Of a stretch of 64,000 nucleotides of DNA, positions 1-8,526 are shown piece by piece. The stretch comes from SpSt-583 sp034434015 (GTDB lineage: Bacteria; Chloroflexota; Anaerolineae; Anaerolineales; UBA6663). The stretch covers positions 62,001 through 126,000 of the forward strand of contig DAOUAB010000024.1 of the NCBI GenBank assembly GCA_034434015.1, written 5' to 3'. A model generated the notes under the pieces. That model did no database searches. It had not been told where the DNA came from and saw only the letters and a program-made list of their open reading frames with translations. Each line of letters begins with the position of its first letter. The stretch's first letter is position 1. The position numbers were made by a program, and so were the translations under genes.

Positions 1-669
1 CAGCTCCGGCACCAGCTCGGCCGGGGCGCTGCCCAGGATCAGGCCGCGCACGCCGACCTCGGCCAGGGCGCGGAGCGGAGCCGGCGAGTCCAGGCAGCCG
101 GCGGCCAGGATCGCGCCGCGCAGGCTCAATTCCAGCTGCGCCGGGTCCAGCGGCGCCTCCGGCACCTCGCCCAGCAGGCGCAGCACCGAGAAGTCCTCGC
201 GCCCGTTGCCCCACAGCCCGTCCAACAGCGCGCCGGTGGTCTCAATCAAAATACTGCGCCCCGGCAGGACGTTGACGACGGTGCCGGGCAGCCCGGCGCG
301 CAGCTCCACCGTCGTGGTCGCCGCCAGCAGCGCCTTGCCGGCGTGCGCCATGACCAGGCGGCCGTCGACCGGCGAGGTCACCGAGCGCCGGCCGAGCAGG
401 CCGGACTTCTGGGCGATGACCTCGCCCTTCTTCACCGGCTCGCCCTCCTGTTTCACCAGGCAGGCGTCGGCCTTCTCGGCGGCCAGCCCCAGGGCGCGGG
501 CGAAATCCAGCAGCCGGTGAGCGGTGGAGACCTCCGCGTGGGCCACCACGTCGCTGGCCTCCACGCGCTGGCCGGCCCGGACGATCACCTCGCCCGGGAC
601 CGGGAGGGTCCGCTCCCGGCGCAGCGTCGCCAGCAGGGTCACGTGGCTGGTGGAGGGGATGTAGGCCAT
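1..669 (-). CDS. Barrel-sandwich-hybrid protein of unknown function (C-terminus beyond window)
   Basis: The frame is open from the ATG at 669 to base 1, giving 223 codons with no stop, so the gene continues off the left edge. It begins MAYIPSTSHVTLLATLRRE. Two segments, around residues 25-48 (GEVIVRAGQRVEASDVVAHA) and 75-105 (GEPVKKGEVIAQK, then VTSPVDGRLV), have the spacing of a duplicated biotinyl/lipoyl-like barrel-sandwich hybrid, but I see no modified-lysine motif. No signal peptide is visible. It is the last visible gene of a minus-strand run, 54 bp after the MutL-like gene. I do not recognise a specific function; the fold assignment is inference. Confidence 0.7.
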   Translation of the reverse strand, partial: MAYIPSTSHVTLLATLRRERTLPVPGEVIVRAGQRVEASDVVAHAEVSTAHRLLDFARALGLAAEKADACLVKQEGEPVKKGEVIAQKSGLLGRRSVTSPVDGRLVMAHAGKALLAATTTVELRAGLPGTVVNVLPGRSILIETTGALLDGLWGNGREDFSVLRLLGEVPEAPLDPAQLELSLRGAILAAGCLDSPAPLRALAEVGVRGLILGSAPAELVPEL

Positions 670-723
670 AGCAGCGTTCAGACGGCAGACTTCAGACGAT
701 AGAGAGCAAGAAAAGTGCCGGCT

Positions 724-2481
724 TCAGACGCCGGTCAGCTTGAAGTGCCACTGTTGCAGGCGTTCGGCGCGGGCCGCCGGATCTTTCGGCAGGTTGAGCG
801 GGCGGCCGCGCGCGTCAATGACGATGCCGACCGCGCCGCCGTTGGCGACGTCGAAGGTCTGCGCGCGCCCCGGCCCGAAGCCCACGTCGACGCCGGCGCG
901 CGGTTTGAGCGTCAGCCGGCCGCTCTGACCGGACGGCAGCGGCAGCACTTCGAGCGCGCCGGCCTTGACGGCCGCCGTCGTCTCCCGGCCGTCGGCGTCC
1001 ACCAGTTTCGCGGTGCACACCGTGTCGCCGTCGCGCGCCGGCCCGACGGCCGAGACGGCCAGCCCCAGCCGCATCAGCGCGCCCGACTCCAGGACCTGCA
1101 CGGCCGCCATCGGGTTGGCGTAGGCCGCGGCGCCGAGCGCCGCCAGCAGGTGGGCGCGGTCCAGCAACAGGTCGGCCACGCCGGTCGGCTGGAGGGCGTC
1201 CAGCAGGATCAGGGCCGCCGCGCCGGCGTGCGGGGCGTGGCTCAACGCCGCGCCGCCGCCGATGATCAGGTCGAAATACGGGAGCAGGTCGGCGCGGGCG
1301 CCGGGCGCGGAGCGCGGCCAGTGGGCGCGGGCCCGCCGCAGCGCGCCGCGCAGGGCCTGGCGCGCCAGGGCATACTCGCGCTGCAGATCGTCGGCGTCGA
1401 CCGGCACGGTGTGCGGGTGGAGGCTGCGCTCCAGGCCGAAGGCCTGCACCTCGGCCTCGCTCAGCGCCGACGGCAACCAGCGCGTAAACTGCTCGGCGGG
1501 CGCGTCCGCCAGCGTCCCGTGCGCGTTCACGCCGACGCCCAGCTCGGCGGCGACGGTGAGATACAGCTCGCCGTTGAAGGCCGCCGCAATCGAGGTGGAG
1601 GCCGACCCGACGTTCACGCTCAGCAGGCCGTTGGCCGAGCCGGCGGTCTGGTTCAGGAAGCGGATCAACTGGCCCTCGGCCTGCGCCGTGGGCAGGATCT
1701 GGCCGCCGGCGTAGTGCGCCAGCTCGCGCAGCCCGCCGATCTGGGTGGCGCGCAGGTCGTTCAGCAGTTGGGCCAGCTCGGCGCGCGGGCCGTCGAGCAG
1801 CTCGCGGCCCAGCTCCGGCCGGACGTTGGGGCTGGGCGCGAACAGCGCCAGATGGCCCAGGACTTCGGCGACTTTGTCCTTGACCGCGCTGTTGCCGGCG
1901 AAGAGCACGCGGACGCGCGGATCGGTCGGCAGACGCAGGCAGGCCAGGCCGACGACTTCCGCCAGGTTGAGCACCGCCTGGCTGGCGCCGCCGTCGGTGC
2001 CGCCGGCCAGGATGACTACATCCGGGCGGGCCTTCACCAGCGCGTCCAGCTGCTGCTCCATCCGGCGGCGGTCCACCAGGCTGATCGTCTCCACCACGGT
2101 CAGGTACGACGACTCGGCCAGCCGCCGGGCGCTTTTGAGCGACACATCCGGCAACAGGCCCACCAGCGCGGTGCGCACCGGGGCGCCGGCGCTGGACGTG
2201 GCCACAAACACGTCGCAGCCGCGGCCGTCGTCGTTGACAGGCGTGATCAGGCGCGCGGACTCGTCCAGCATGGCGCGGCCCGTGACCGCCTCCAGTTCCT
2301 GCAGCGCGTGCCGCAGGCCCTCCGACGCGTCCGAGTAAGGCGGGGTGACGGTGGACGGCGCCTCGCCGGAGGCGATGTAGCGGAACGTCCCCTCGACCAC
2401 GTCGAAAAGCGAGACGCGCGTGGAGGCGGTGCCGAAGTCGGCGGCCAGGATGGTTTCAGGGCGGAACGCGTTGGCGGACAT
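724..2481 (-). CDS. Glutamate mutase L (MutL)-like actin-fold ATPase
   Basis: A 585-residue protein. Residues 12-24 (LAADFGTASTRVS) form an actin/Hsp70-type phosphate-1 loop. A GGTDGG loop lies near residue 160, NVGSASTSIAAA near 290 and IIGGGAALSHAP near 410, matching the order seen in the MutL family of the glutamate mutase/ornithine aminomutase neighbourhood. That family is thought to be a reactivase-like or chaperone-like ATPase for B12 mutases. Here no mutase subunit is visible and the neighbours are membrane proteins, so mutase reactivation is not supported locally. The roughly 150-residue C-terminal part is rich in beta structure and glycine and looks like an added domain. It lies 21 bp downstream of the preceding gene, in the same transcription direction. 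Confidence 0.8.
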   Translation of the reverse strand: MSANAFRPETILAADFGTASTRVSLFDVVEGTFRYIASGEAPSTVTPPYSDASEGLRHALQELEAVTGRAMLDESARLITPVNDDGRGCDVFVATSSAGAPVRTALVGLLPDVSLKSARRLAESSYLTVVETISLVDRRRMEQQLDALVKARPDVVILAGGTDGGASQAVLNLAEVVGLACLRLPTDPRVRVLFAGNSAVKDKVAEVLGHLALFAPSPNVRPELGRELLDGPRAELAQLLNDLRATQIGGLRELAHYAGGQILPTAQAEGQLIRFLNQTAGSANGLLSVNVGSASTSIAAAFNGELYLTVAAELGVGVNAHGTLADAPAEQFTRWLPSALSEAEVQAFGLERSLHPHTVPVDADDLQREYALARQALRGALRRARAHWPRSAPGARADLLPYFDLIIGGGAALSHAPHAGAAALILLDALQPTGVADLLLDRAHLLAALGAAAYANPMAAVQVLESGALMRLGLAVSAVGPARDGDTVCTAKLVDADGRETTAAVKAGALEVLPLPSGQSGRLTLKPRAGVDVGFGPGRAQTFDVANGGAVGIVIDARGRPLNLPKDPAARAERLQQWHFKLTGV

Positions 2482-2502
2482 GGCTCGGGACTCCGGCGCC
2501 GG

Positions 2503-3180
2503 CTACTGGAGCAACTGCTCGACGGCCGTCAGGATGGCGTTGAGGCGCTCGGCCAGGTAGGCGACGCTGCCGGCCACCACGCCGGCGTACAGCACGCCGA
2601 GGGCCAGGCCGACGAAGACCTCGCCCAGGCGCGCGAACGGCGCCACCAGCAGCGGGCGGGCCACTTTGCCGTTGGGCAGCGTCCGGCCGCCGTACCAGAA
2701 GACGGCCAGGGTGCAGACCGTGCCCGCCAGCAGCACCGCCGCGCTGACCAGCTGCTCCAGCGGGTCAACCGCCAGGGCCGGATCGGGCAGGAGCGAGACG
2801 AACGTCGCCCCGACCTGCGGGACGAGCGTGCCGGTCAGCGCGCCGCCGACCGCCACCGCCGCGCCCAGCCCGACCAGATACGCCAGCGGCAGCCGGCCGA
2901 CGGCCGACTGCGGGTTGAACAGCTTGAACGCGAACAGCACGGTCAGGAGCCAGCTGATCCCGAGGAGCAGCAGGCGTTCGGGCGTCAGCGTGCCGAGCAG
3001 CGCCAGGAAGAGCTGCGGGTAGATCACGTTCACGGCGGCGACAACCATGACGTAGCCGGCGGTCACGCCCACGAAGGTGTGCACGGCCACGCGGTACAGC
3101 GGGTTGTCGCCGATGAGGTAGCTCAACACCATCAGGCTCAACAGCGCACCGACGACGACGCCCACCAGTTCTGCCGACAT
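2503..3180 (-). CDS. Polytopic membrane protein of the DUF6754/MutL-like locus
   Basis: A 225-residue hydrophobic protein starting MSAELVGVVVGALLSLMVLS. The A of its ATG is the last base of the TGA of the upstream gene (TGATG at 3178-3182), so translation is probably coupled; that decides the start. I count six or seven likely transmembrane segments, including stretches beginning VGVTAGYVMVVAAVNV, LLLLGISWLLTVLFAF and LVGLGAAVAVGGAL. There is no enzyme motif and I do not recognise the family. It is co-directional with five other genes of this locus. Confidence 0.75.
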   Translation of the reverse strand: MSAELVGVVVGALLSLMVLSYLIGDNPLYRVAVHTFVGVTAGYVMVVAAVNVIYPQLFLALLGTLTPERLLLLGISWLLTVLFAFKLFNPQSAVGRLPLAYLVGLGAAVAVGGALTGTLVPQVGATFVSLLPDPALAVDPLEQLVSAAVLLAGTVCTLAVFWYGGRTLPNGKVARPLLVAPFARLGEVFVGLALGVLYAGVVAGSVAYLAERLNAILTAVEQLLQ

Positions 3181-5681
3181 CAGGCCTTCCTCTTCGTTCG
3201 CGAGCGGCGCAGCGCCTGGAGCGCGCCGTGGGCCAGGTTGCCGAAGAGCAGGAGGAGCGCGCTGGTCCACAGACCGCCGCCCAGCATCTGCCAGAAGAAA
3301 TCGGCCGACGGCGACACCGGGCTGCCCGCCCGCGCCTCGTATTGGGCGGCGCCCATCACGCCGCCGACGAAGCCGGCCAGGCGCGGCTGGGCCGCCGACT
3401 GCTCCGCCTCATAGTAAGGGCGCACCAGCGGCGCGACGCCGGCGCCCACCGCCAGCAGCATGGGCGTCGGCCGGCCCTGCGTCTGCTCGATCCAGGCGCG
3501 CGCGCCCTCCGCCGTGGCGCTCAGCACCACGACGGCGCCGAAGTCGTCCAGCGTGCTGACGGCGCGCAGCACGGGCAGCTGCCACAGGCCGCCCCGGTCC
3601 TCGTACCGCGCGCCGCGGAAGTCGGCCGCGAACGACGCGCGGGCGTCGAGGCTGAATTGCAGGATGCCGATCGGGCCGCCGGGCAGATAGCCCAGGTTGA
3701 TGACGCTCACGGTCTCGCTGTAGGCGTTCTGCGCCGTCAAGCGGTCCAGCGCCTCCTGCGCCACGCCGGCCCCGGTGAGGCTGGTGCTGACGGCTACCAG
3801 GGGCACGCCGCGGCGCGCCAGGTGGCCGACCACGGCGTCGGCCAGGAGGCCGAGCTCGCCGGCGTGGGCCGGCTCATAATCGAAAGCGACCAGCACCGGC
3901 CGGTCCACGGGCAGGCCCTCGACGACCTCGAAGGCGGCCAGCGTCTCCGGCGCGGCTCGCGTCGGCCGCGGGAACAGGCTGGGCAGGAGCAGGGGCGGGG
4001 CCAGCAGGCCGAAGAGGATGACGACGGTCACCAGCCAGCGCTCCCATGGCACGGCGAGGCGCGCTTTGCGCCGGCCGGCCGGCGCCGTCGCTTTGTCGCC
4101 CAGGAGCATGGCGGCCAGCGCTTCCGCCTGGGAAGCCTGCGCCTCGGTGTAGAGCAGTGTGTGGACGTTGACCGCGCTCTTGCCGGGCAGAACGACGCTG
4201 GGTTCAGCGCGCAACACGCCGCGCATGCCGGACAGGATGCCGACCTTCTCTTCATAATCGTCCGCTTCCGGCTCGATCATGCGCTCCACTTCCACCGGCC
4301 GCATGGCGGCCAGCCAGGAAGGCAGCTCGCCCTGGGCCAGCTCCAGGCCCTCCACCGGCGTCGCCGGGGTTTCGGGCCGGGACATCGCCGCCGGCCTCAG
4401 CGCGGCCAGCCAGTCCGGCTCGCCGCCCGGCGCGGGCGCGGCCTCGGGTTCGGCGCTGGGCGGGAGGTCGCCCAGGTCCAGGGCGAAGGGCGAGGTTCCG
4501 GGGAGGGCGCTCTCGGCCGCCGTGGGCGTGTCGGCGCGCAACGCGGTCAGCCAGTCCGGCTCGGCCTCGGATTCGGCGGGCGCGGCCTCGGCCGGCGGGG
4601 CCGCCTCGTCGCGCAGGGTCCGCATCCAGTCCGGCTCTTCTTCCGCGGAAGGGGCCGGGGCCGAGAAGTCGAGCGCCGGAGCGTCAGACCCGGTCGGCGG
4701 GACCGGCGTCTCAGACAGGCCGAGCGATTTGAGCCAGTCCGGCTGTTCTTCTTCAACGACGGGCGTCGCCGCACCGCGCAGGTTGTTCAGGAAATCGGGC
4801 TCGTCCTCCGGGCCGGGCAGGATGGCGGGCAGCGGGGCCTCCATTGACAGGGCCGGCTGGCCGACAGGTGGCGCCGCCTCGCCGCCGGAGAGATCACGCA
4901 GCCAGTCCGGGGTTTCGGCCCCTAAAGCCGGCTCGGCCGGCTCTTCGACAAAGGCGGTGGAGGCCCCCGGCGCGCCTTTGTCGGGCGCACCCGAAGGAGG
5001 CGCGCTCTCGACCGGCAGCGCGCCGGTGCCTTTGAGCCAGTCCGGCACCTCGCCGGCCGGCGCGGGTTCCGGCGTCAGGGCGCCGGTGGCGCCTTTGAGC
5101 CAGTCTGGGATCTCCTGGTCGGACACGGGCTCGCTCGGCTGCTCGGTTGACGCCAGCGCGCCGGTGCCTTTGAGCCAGTCCGGCACCTCGCCGGCCGGGG
5201 CCGGACCGGGCTCGCCTCCGGTGAAGGGTCCCGTAGCGCCCTTGAGCCAATCCGGAATCTCGCCGGCGGGCTCGCCGGCCGGCGCGGCCTCGCCCGCGCC
5301 GGTCCACTCCCAGTCGTGCGTGGCCTCGGAAGCCGGCGGCGTGAACGGCGCGTCGGAGGCGGCCGCCTCGCCGCGCAGGGCGCGCAACCAGTCCGGCAGG
5401 TCGGCGGCCGGCTCGGACTCCGGCCCGGGCTGAGGCGTCTGGGCGGCGCCCGCCGACTTCAGGGGCGTGTCGCAAAACTGGCACTGGTTGAGGAAGTCCG
5501 GGTTGGGCTTGCCGCAGTTGGGGCAGCGCAGGATCAGGCTCTTGCGGATCGTGCCGTCGGACAGGGCGGCCTCGCCGGCCGCCGGCGACTCCGTATCCTT
5601 GATCGGCTGCTCGCAGTACTGGCAGGTTTCGACGAAGTCCGGGTTAGGCTTGCCGCAATGCGGGCAACGGATGACGGCCAT
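3180..5681 (-). CDS. Double zinc-ribbon membrane protein with tandem PDWL repeats
   Basis: An 833-residue protein. Two N-terminal zinc ribbons are complete: Cys 6, 9, 20, 23 and Cys 53, 56, 67, 70, each built as CPxCGKPNPDF followed by CQxC. Residues of about 90-460 are acidic and proline-rich and carry about a dozen copies of a short motif (PDWLKGATG, PDWLKGTGA, PDWLTALR, PSWLAAMR and similar). A transmembrane helix follows near residues 545-570 (WLVTVVILFGLLAPPLLLPS), then an alpha/beta domain and a C-terminal hydrophobic helix with a basic tail (RRSRTKRKA). The topology suggests a cytoplasmic zinc-ribbon and repeat arm on a membrane anchor. The start lies one base after the stop of the gene before it. 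Function is unknown. Confidence 0.8.
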   Translation of the reverse strand: MAVIRCPHCGKPNPDFVETCQYCEQPIKDTESPAAGEAALSDGTIRKSLILRCPNCGKPNPDFLNQCQFCDTPLKSAGAAQTPQPGPESEPAADLPDWLRALRGEAAASDAPFTPPASEATHDWEWTGAGEAAPAGEPAGEIPDWLKGATGPFTGGEPGPAPAGEVPDWLKGTGALASTEQPSEPVSDQEIPDWLKGATGALTPEPAPAGEVPDWLKGTGALPVESAPPSGAPDKGAPGASTAFVEEPAEPALGAETPDWLRDLSGGEAAPPVGQPALSMEAPLPAILPGPEDEPDFLNNLRGAATPVVEEEQPDWLKSLGLSETPVPPTGSDAPALDFSAPAPSAEEEPDWMRTLRDEAAPPAEAAPAESEAEPDWLTALRADTPTAAESALPGTSPFALDLGDLPPSAEPEAAPAPGGEPDWLAALRPAAMSRPETPATPVEGLELAQGELPSWLAAMRPVEVERMIEPEADDYEEKVGILSGMRGVLRAEPSVVLPGKSAVNVHTLLYTEAQASQAEALAAMLLGDKATAPAGRRKARLAVPWERWLVTVVILFGLLAPPLLLPSLFPRPTRAAPETLAAFEVVEGLPVDRPVLVAFDYEPAHAGELGLLADAVVGHLARRGVPLVAVSTSLTGAGVAQEALDRLTAQNAYSETVSVINLGYLPGGPIGILQFSLDARASFAADFRGARYEDRGGLWQLPVLRAVSTLDDFGAVVVLSATAEGARAWIEQTQGRPTPMLLAVGAGVAPLVRPYYEAEQSAAQPRLAGFVGGVMGAAQYEARAGSPVSPSADFFWQMLGGGLWTSALLLLFGNLAHGALQALRRSRTKRKA

Positions 5682-5682
5682 G

Positions 5683-6327
5683 CTAGTCCCCGTAGGGGCG
5701 GTCCAGCGCCAGCAGCAGGCGCAGGCCGGTGGCGATGATGCCCAGGGCGATCCCCAGCGCCAGGCCGCGCGCGCCGGCGACGGCCGGCACCTGCGACAAC
5801 CACCGCCCCAGGTCGCGCAGGCCGAAATCGGGCAGGCCGACGACCTCGGGCGCCATCGCGATGAGCGACACGGCCGCCGTGACGAGGAAGACGACCGTCA
5901 CCAGCGTCGGCGGGCGGCGCATCAGGCGGTAGCCGGCGAAGATCAGGATGAAGACCAGCAGCGCCGCGAGGGCCGCGCTGGTCGCCTCGATGACGTGTTG
6001 GAACAGGAAGCGGCTGAAAATATTGGTCGTCGGCCCGCCCTGGCCGGGCAGGAAGGCGGCCAGGGCCGCGATCAGCGCCAGGAGGAAGCCCAGGAACGTG
6101 AACAGGCTGTACGGCCAGCCGGGCGTCTGCTCGGTCATCTTGCGGGTGTGGACGCGCAGCAGGTTGAGGACGCCGATCAGCACGGCGACGGCGGCCAGCA
6201 GACCGCCCCAGGCCAGGAGCTGGACGCGCACAGCCGCCAGCCCGTCGACGAAATAGGCCAGCAACGCCAACACGCCGACGCCGACCGCGACCGAAGTGGA
6301 GAGGACGTTCCCAAGACGGACTTTCAC
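5683..6327 (-). CDS. Six-helix membrane protein, function unknown
   Basis: A 214-residue protein starting MKVRLGNVLSTSVAVGVGVL. Hydrophobic helices occur at the N-terminus, at QLLAWGGLLAAVAVLIGVL, at YSLFTFLGFLLALIAALA, at ALAALLVFILIFAGY, at LVTVVFLVTAAVSLIAM and at the C-terminus (ARGLALGIALGIIATGLRL). No catalytic motif is visible. Its ATG overlaps the stop of the DUF6754 gene by four bases and its own stop is one base before the zinc-ribbon gene, so it belongs to a tightly coupled unit. Confidence 0.75.
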   Translation of the reverse strand: MKVRLGNVLSTSVAVGVGVLALLAYFVDGLAAVRVQLLAWGGLLAAVAVLIGVLNLLRVHTRKMTEQTPGWPYSLFTFLGFLLALIAALAAFLPGQGGPTTNIFSRFLFQHVIEATSAALAALLVFILIFAGYRLMRRPPTLVTVVFLVTAAVSLIAMAPEVVGLPDFGLRDLGRWLSQVPAVAGARGLALGIALGIIATGLRLLLALDRPYGD

Positions 6328-7088
6328 GGCAGGACCTCGATCCCGAATGTCTTGGCCAGGGCCCCGAGCACGATGGCGCCGATGAGGACCAGCCGCATCC
6401 AGTCCTGCGCCTGAAGGCTGGCCAGGTGGGCCCGCGCCCGTCCCAGGTACGCGCCGGCCGCAAACACATCCTCGCCGAGCAGGGAGTGATCGGCGACGGC
6501 GAAGAACGCGGCCTGGGCCGCCAGGTTATCGGTGCCGGCCAGGGTGGCGATGCCGGCGCGCTGCCCGGCCTCGGCCACCAGGAGCGATTCAGTGCCGGCC
6601 GGGCCGACGAGGATATTGCCGGCCACGGCCTCGTCCTGAACCAGCGGCGTGAGCGCCGCCCCGAACGACATGGGCGACAGGCCCGCCACGCGCGCCGCGC
6701 CCGGATCGAAGCGCTCCAGCGCGTTCTGCTGACGGTAAACCTGTTTGAGCCCGTCCTGAGCCAGCAGCATGGCGCTCCCGTCGGCGGCGGTGACGATGGG
6801 CGGCCGGTCGCTGGCCACGGCCTTGGCCGCGACCTGGCCGGCGGCGGTCAGGCCGGCCAGCGTCGTGGCCGTATCCGCCTGGCCGATGACGCCGCTGCCG
6901 AGCGAGAGGTGCAGGCGCCGCCCGGACTCCACGGCCTCGCCCAGGATTTCGGGCAGGCGGTCAAAGGCCGGGATAGGACGCAGCAGGGGGGGGCGCGCCG
7001 CCCGGCGCCGGTTGAGCACAATGAAGACGCCCAGGACGAGCCCGAAGAGGATGAGGAATGCCAGCGCGGACAGCGTCGCCAGACTCAT
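6324..7088 (-). CDS. DUF6754-like membrane protein
   Basis: A 254-residue protein with an N-terminal anchor (LSALAFLILFGLVLGVFIVL), a soluble alpha/beta core and a C-terminal helix (MRLVLIGAIVLGALAKTFGI). The core contains LHLSLGSGVIGQADTATTLA near residue 60 and VGPAGTESLLVAEAGQRAGI near 165, which I associate with the uncharacterised DUF6754 family of Chloroflexota. It overlaps the preceding small gene by ATGA and the next gene by four bases. The function is not known; a membrane-tethered sensor or scaffold is only a guess. Confidence 0.7.
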   Translation of the reverse strand: MSLATLSALAFLILFGLVLGVFIVLNRRRAARPPLLRPIPAFDRLPEILGEAVESGRRLHLSLGSGVIGQADTATTLAGLTAAGQVAAKAVASDRPPIVTAADGSAMLLAQDGLKQVYRQQNALERFDPGAARVAGLSPMSFGAALTPLVQDEAVAGNILVGPAGTESLLVAEAGQRAGIATLAGTDNLAAQAAFFAVADHSLLGEDVFAAGAYLGRARAHLASLQAQDWMRLVLIGAIVLGALAKTFGIEVLP

Positions 7089-7333
7089 GCCGTCGCCTCC
7101 TCCAGGTCCTGCGCCAGCCGACGCCGCTCGTCCGGGTCCTCCAGGGCGCGGGCCAGCGCCATCACCGAGTCGCCCGACGCCAGCAGGTTCAGGGCGGGAG
7201 CCGCCACATACAGCGCCTGGGCGCTCAGGAAGGCCAGGGGGCCGGCCTGCGCCAGCAACGCGGCCGCCAGGCCGTTCAGGCGCCAGGCGTGCAGGCGTTT
7301 CACCAGCGGGGTGAGGGCCTTTCCGGCGGACAT
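7085..7333 (-). CDS. Small hypothetical protein, first gene of the membrane locus
   Basis: An 82-residue protein (starts MSAGKALTPLVKRLHAWRLN) with one weakly hydrophobic central stretch (LAFLSAQALYVAAPALNLLA) and an acidic, arginine-rich C-terminus. The ATG at 7333 is preferred over an upstream in-frame ATG because an extended -10 element (TGC-TATACT) ends eight bases before it, which predicts a leaderless mRNA starting at this codon. The gene overlaps DUF6754 by ATGA and would be the promoter-proximal gene of the locus. Confidence 0.6.
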   Translation of the reverse strand: MSAGKALTPLVKRLHAWRLNGLAAALLAQAGPLAFLSAQALYVAAPALNLLASGDSVMALARALEDPDERRRLAQDLEEATA

Positions 7334-7341
7334 GGGCGGCG

Positions 7342-7350
7342 AGTATAGCA
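7342..7350 (-). promoter_or_regulatory. Extended -10 promoter (TGC-TATACT), likely leaderless
   Basis: TATACT at 7342-7347 on the minus strand is preceded by TGC. Eight bases separate it from the ATG at 7333. I see no good -35 box. The predicted start of transcription coincides with the start codon. Confidence 0.5.
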
Positions 7351-7590
7351 TAGAGAGATTCTGAGGGCGAATGAAGGGCTGATGGCCGACCGCCAGGCGC
7401 TGATGGCGAAAGAGGCCATGCAATTCTTATGCCAACGCGCCGACGCGTGGGATTGTACTTCTGCGGACTCGGCGGGTCAAGCGAATTTGGCCGGCGGGCG
7501 GGTTTTAAGGTAAAGTAGGCGCCTGAATCTCAGGTCCTTAATCTAAAATCTCAGACAACCAACCCAGCCCCGGACCAGAACGGAGCCGCC

Positions 7591-8511
7591 ATGCGCAAGC
7601 ACGACACCCTCCTGATCTTCAACCCCAGTTCGGATCGCGGGCGTTCCGGCCAGAAGGCCTCCGACCTGCGCGCGATGGTGGAGAAGCTGGGCGGGGCCGA
7701 CTGGCGCGGCACCGAGTACCCGGACCACGCCGCCGAGATTGCGGCCCAGGCGGCGGACGAGGGTTATCAGACCGTGGCGGCCCTGGGTGGCGACGGGACC
7801 GTGCACGAGGTAATCAACGGCCTGATGCAGATCGCGCCTGAGCGCCGGCCGCGGCTGGGCGTGGTGCCCATCGGCTCCGGCAATGACTTTGCTTACGCCG
7901 CCGGCGTGCCGCTGGACAACATGCAGGCGGCGATGCTGCGCGTCTTCCGCGGCGCGCCCCACCCCGTCGACGTCGGCCTGCTGCGCGACGGCAACGGGCG
8001 CAGCGAGTATTTCAGCAACACCGTCGGCATCGGCTTCGACGGCGCCATCAACATCCGCAGCCACAAGATCACGTACCTGTACGGCTTCGCCCTGTACCTG
8101 ATGGCCACGCTGCAATCCATCGCCTTTCACTTCGAAGCGCCGCATATGCGTGTGCAATACGACGGCGGCGCCATCGAGCAGCCGGTGATGATGCTGACCG
8201 TCGGCAACGGGCCGCGCGAGGGCGGCGGCTTCCTGACCACGCCCGACTCCAAAGTCGACGATGGGATTCTCGAATTCATCTACATCAACCAGCTCTCGCG
8301 TTTCCGCATCCTGCAGCTGCTGCCCAAAGTGATGCAGGGCACGCATATCCGCGAGCGCGATGTGACGCTCAAGCAGACGACGCGCCTGGTCATCGACGCC
8401 GACCGCGCCCTGCCCATCCACACCGACGGCGAGCTGTTCGCGCCGTACGAGCTCGACGTGCGCCATGTCGAGATCACGCTGATGCCGCAAGCGGTGCAGA
8501 TTATGCGCTAG
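7591..8511 (+). CDS. Diacylglycerol/sphingosine kinase-like lipid kinase
   Basis: A 306-residue protein of the DAGK catalytic family (YegS/DgkB type), expected to phosphorylate a lipid hydroxyl such as diacylglycerol with ATP. Visible motifs are LIFNPSSDRGRSG near residue 6 (glycine-rich, nucleotide-binding), AALGGDGTVHEVINGL near 66 (the GGDGT signature) and VPIGSGNDFAYAAG near 95. Length is normal for the family. GGAG lies six bases before the ATG. It is followed after 15 bp by the helicase-associated-domain gene and then galK, so it may lead a three-gene unit. The exact lipid substrate cannot be told from sequence. Confidence 0.88.
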   Translation: MRKHDTLLIFNPSSDRGRSGQKASDLRAMVEKLGGADWRGTEYPDHAAEIAAQAADEGYQTVAALGGDGTVHEVINGLMQIAPERRPRLGVVPIGSGNDFAYAAGVPLDNMQAAMLRVFRGAPHPVDVGLLRDGNGRSEYFSNTVGIGFDGAINIRSHKITYLYGFALYLMATLQSIAFHFEAPHMRVQYDGGAIEQPVMMLTVGNGPREGGGFLTTPDSKVDDGILEFIYINQLSRFRILQLLPKVMQGTHIRERDVTLKQTTRLVIDADRALPIHTDGELFAPYELDVRHVEITLMPQAVQIMR

Positions 8512-8526
8512 CCGGTTGAGCCGCCC

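Noticed and set aside
715..3414. A 899-codon open frame on the plus strand
   Set aside because: It is antisense to the MutL-like and membrane-protein genes, has no start context or domain, and is a result of high third-position GC. Residues are dominated by Arg, Gln, Ala and Gly.
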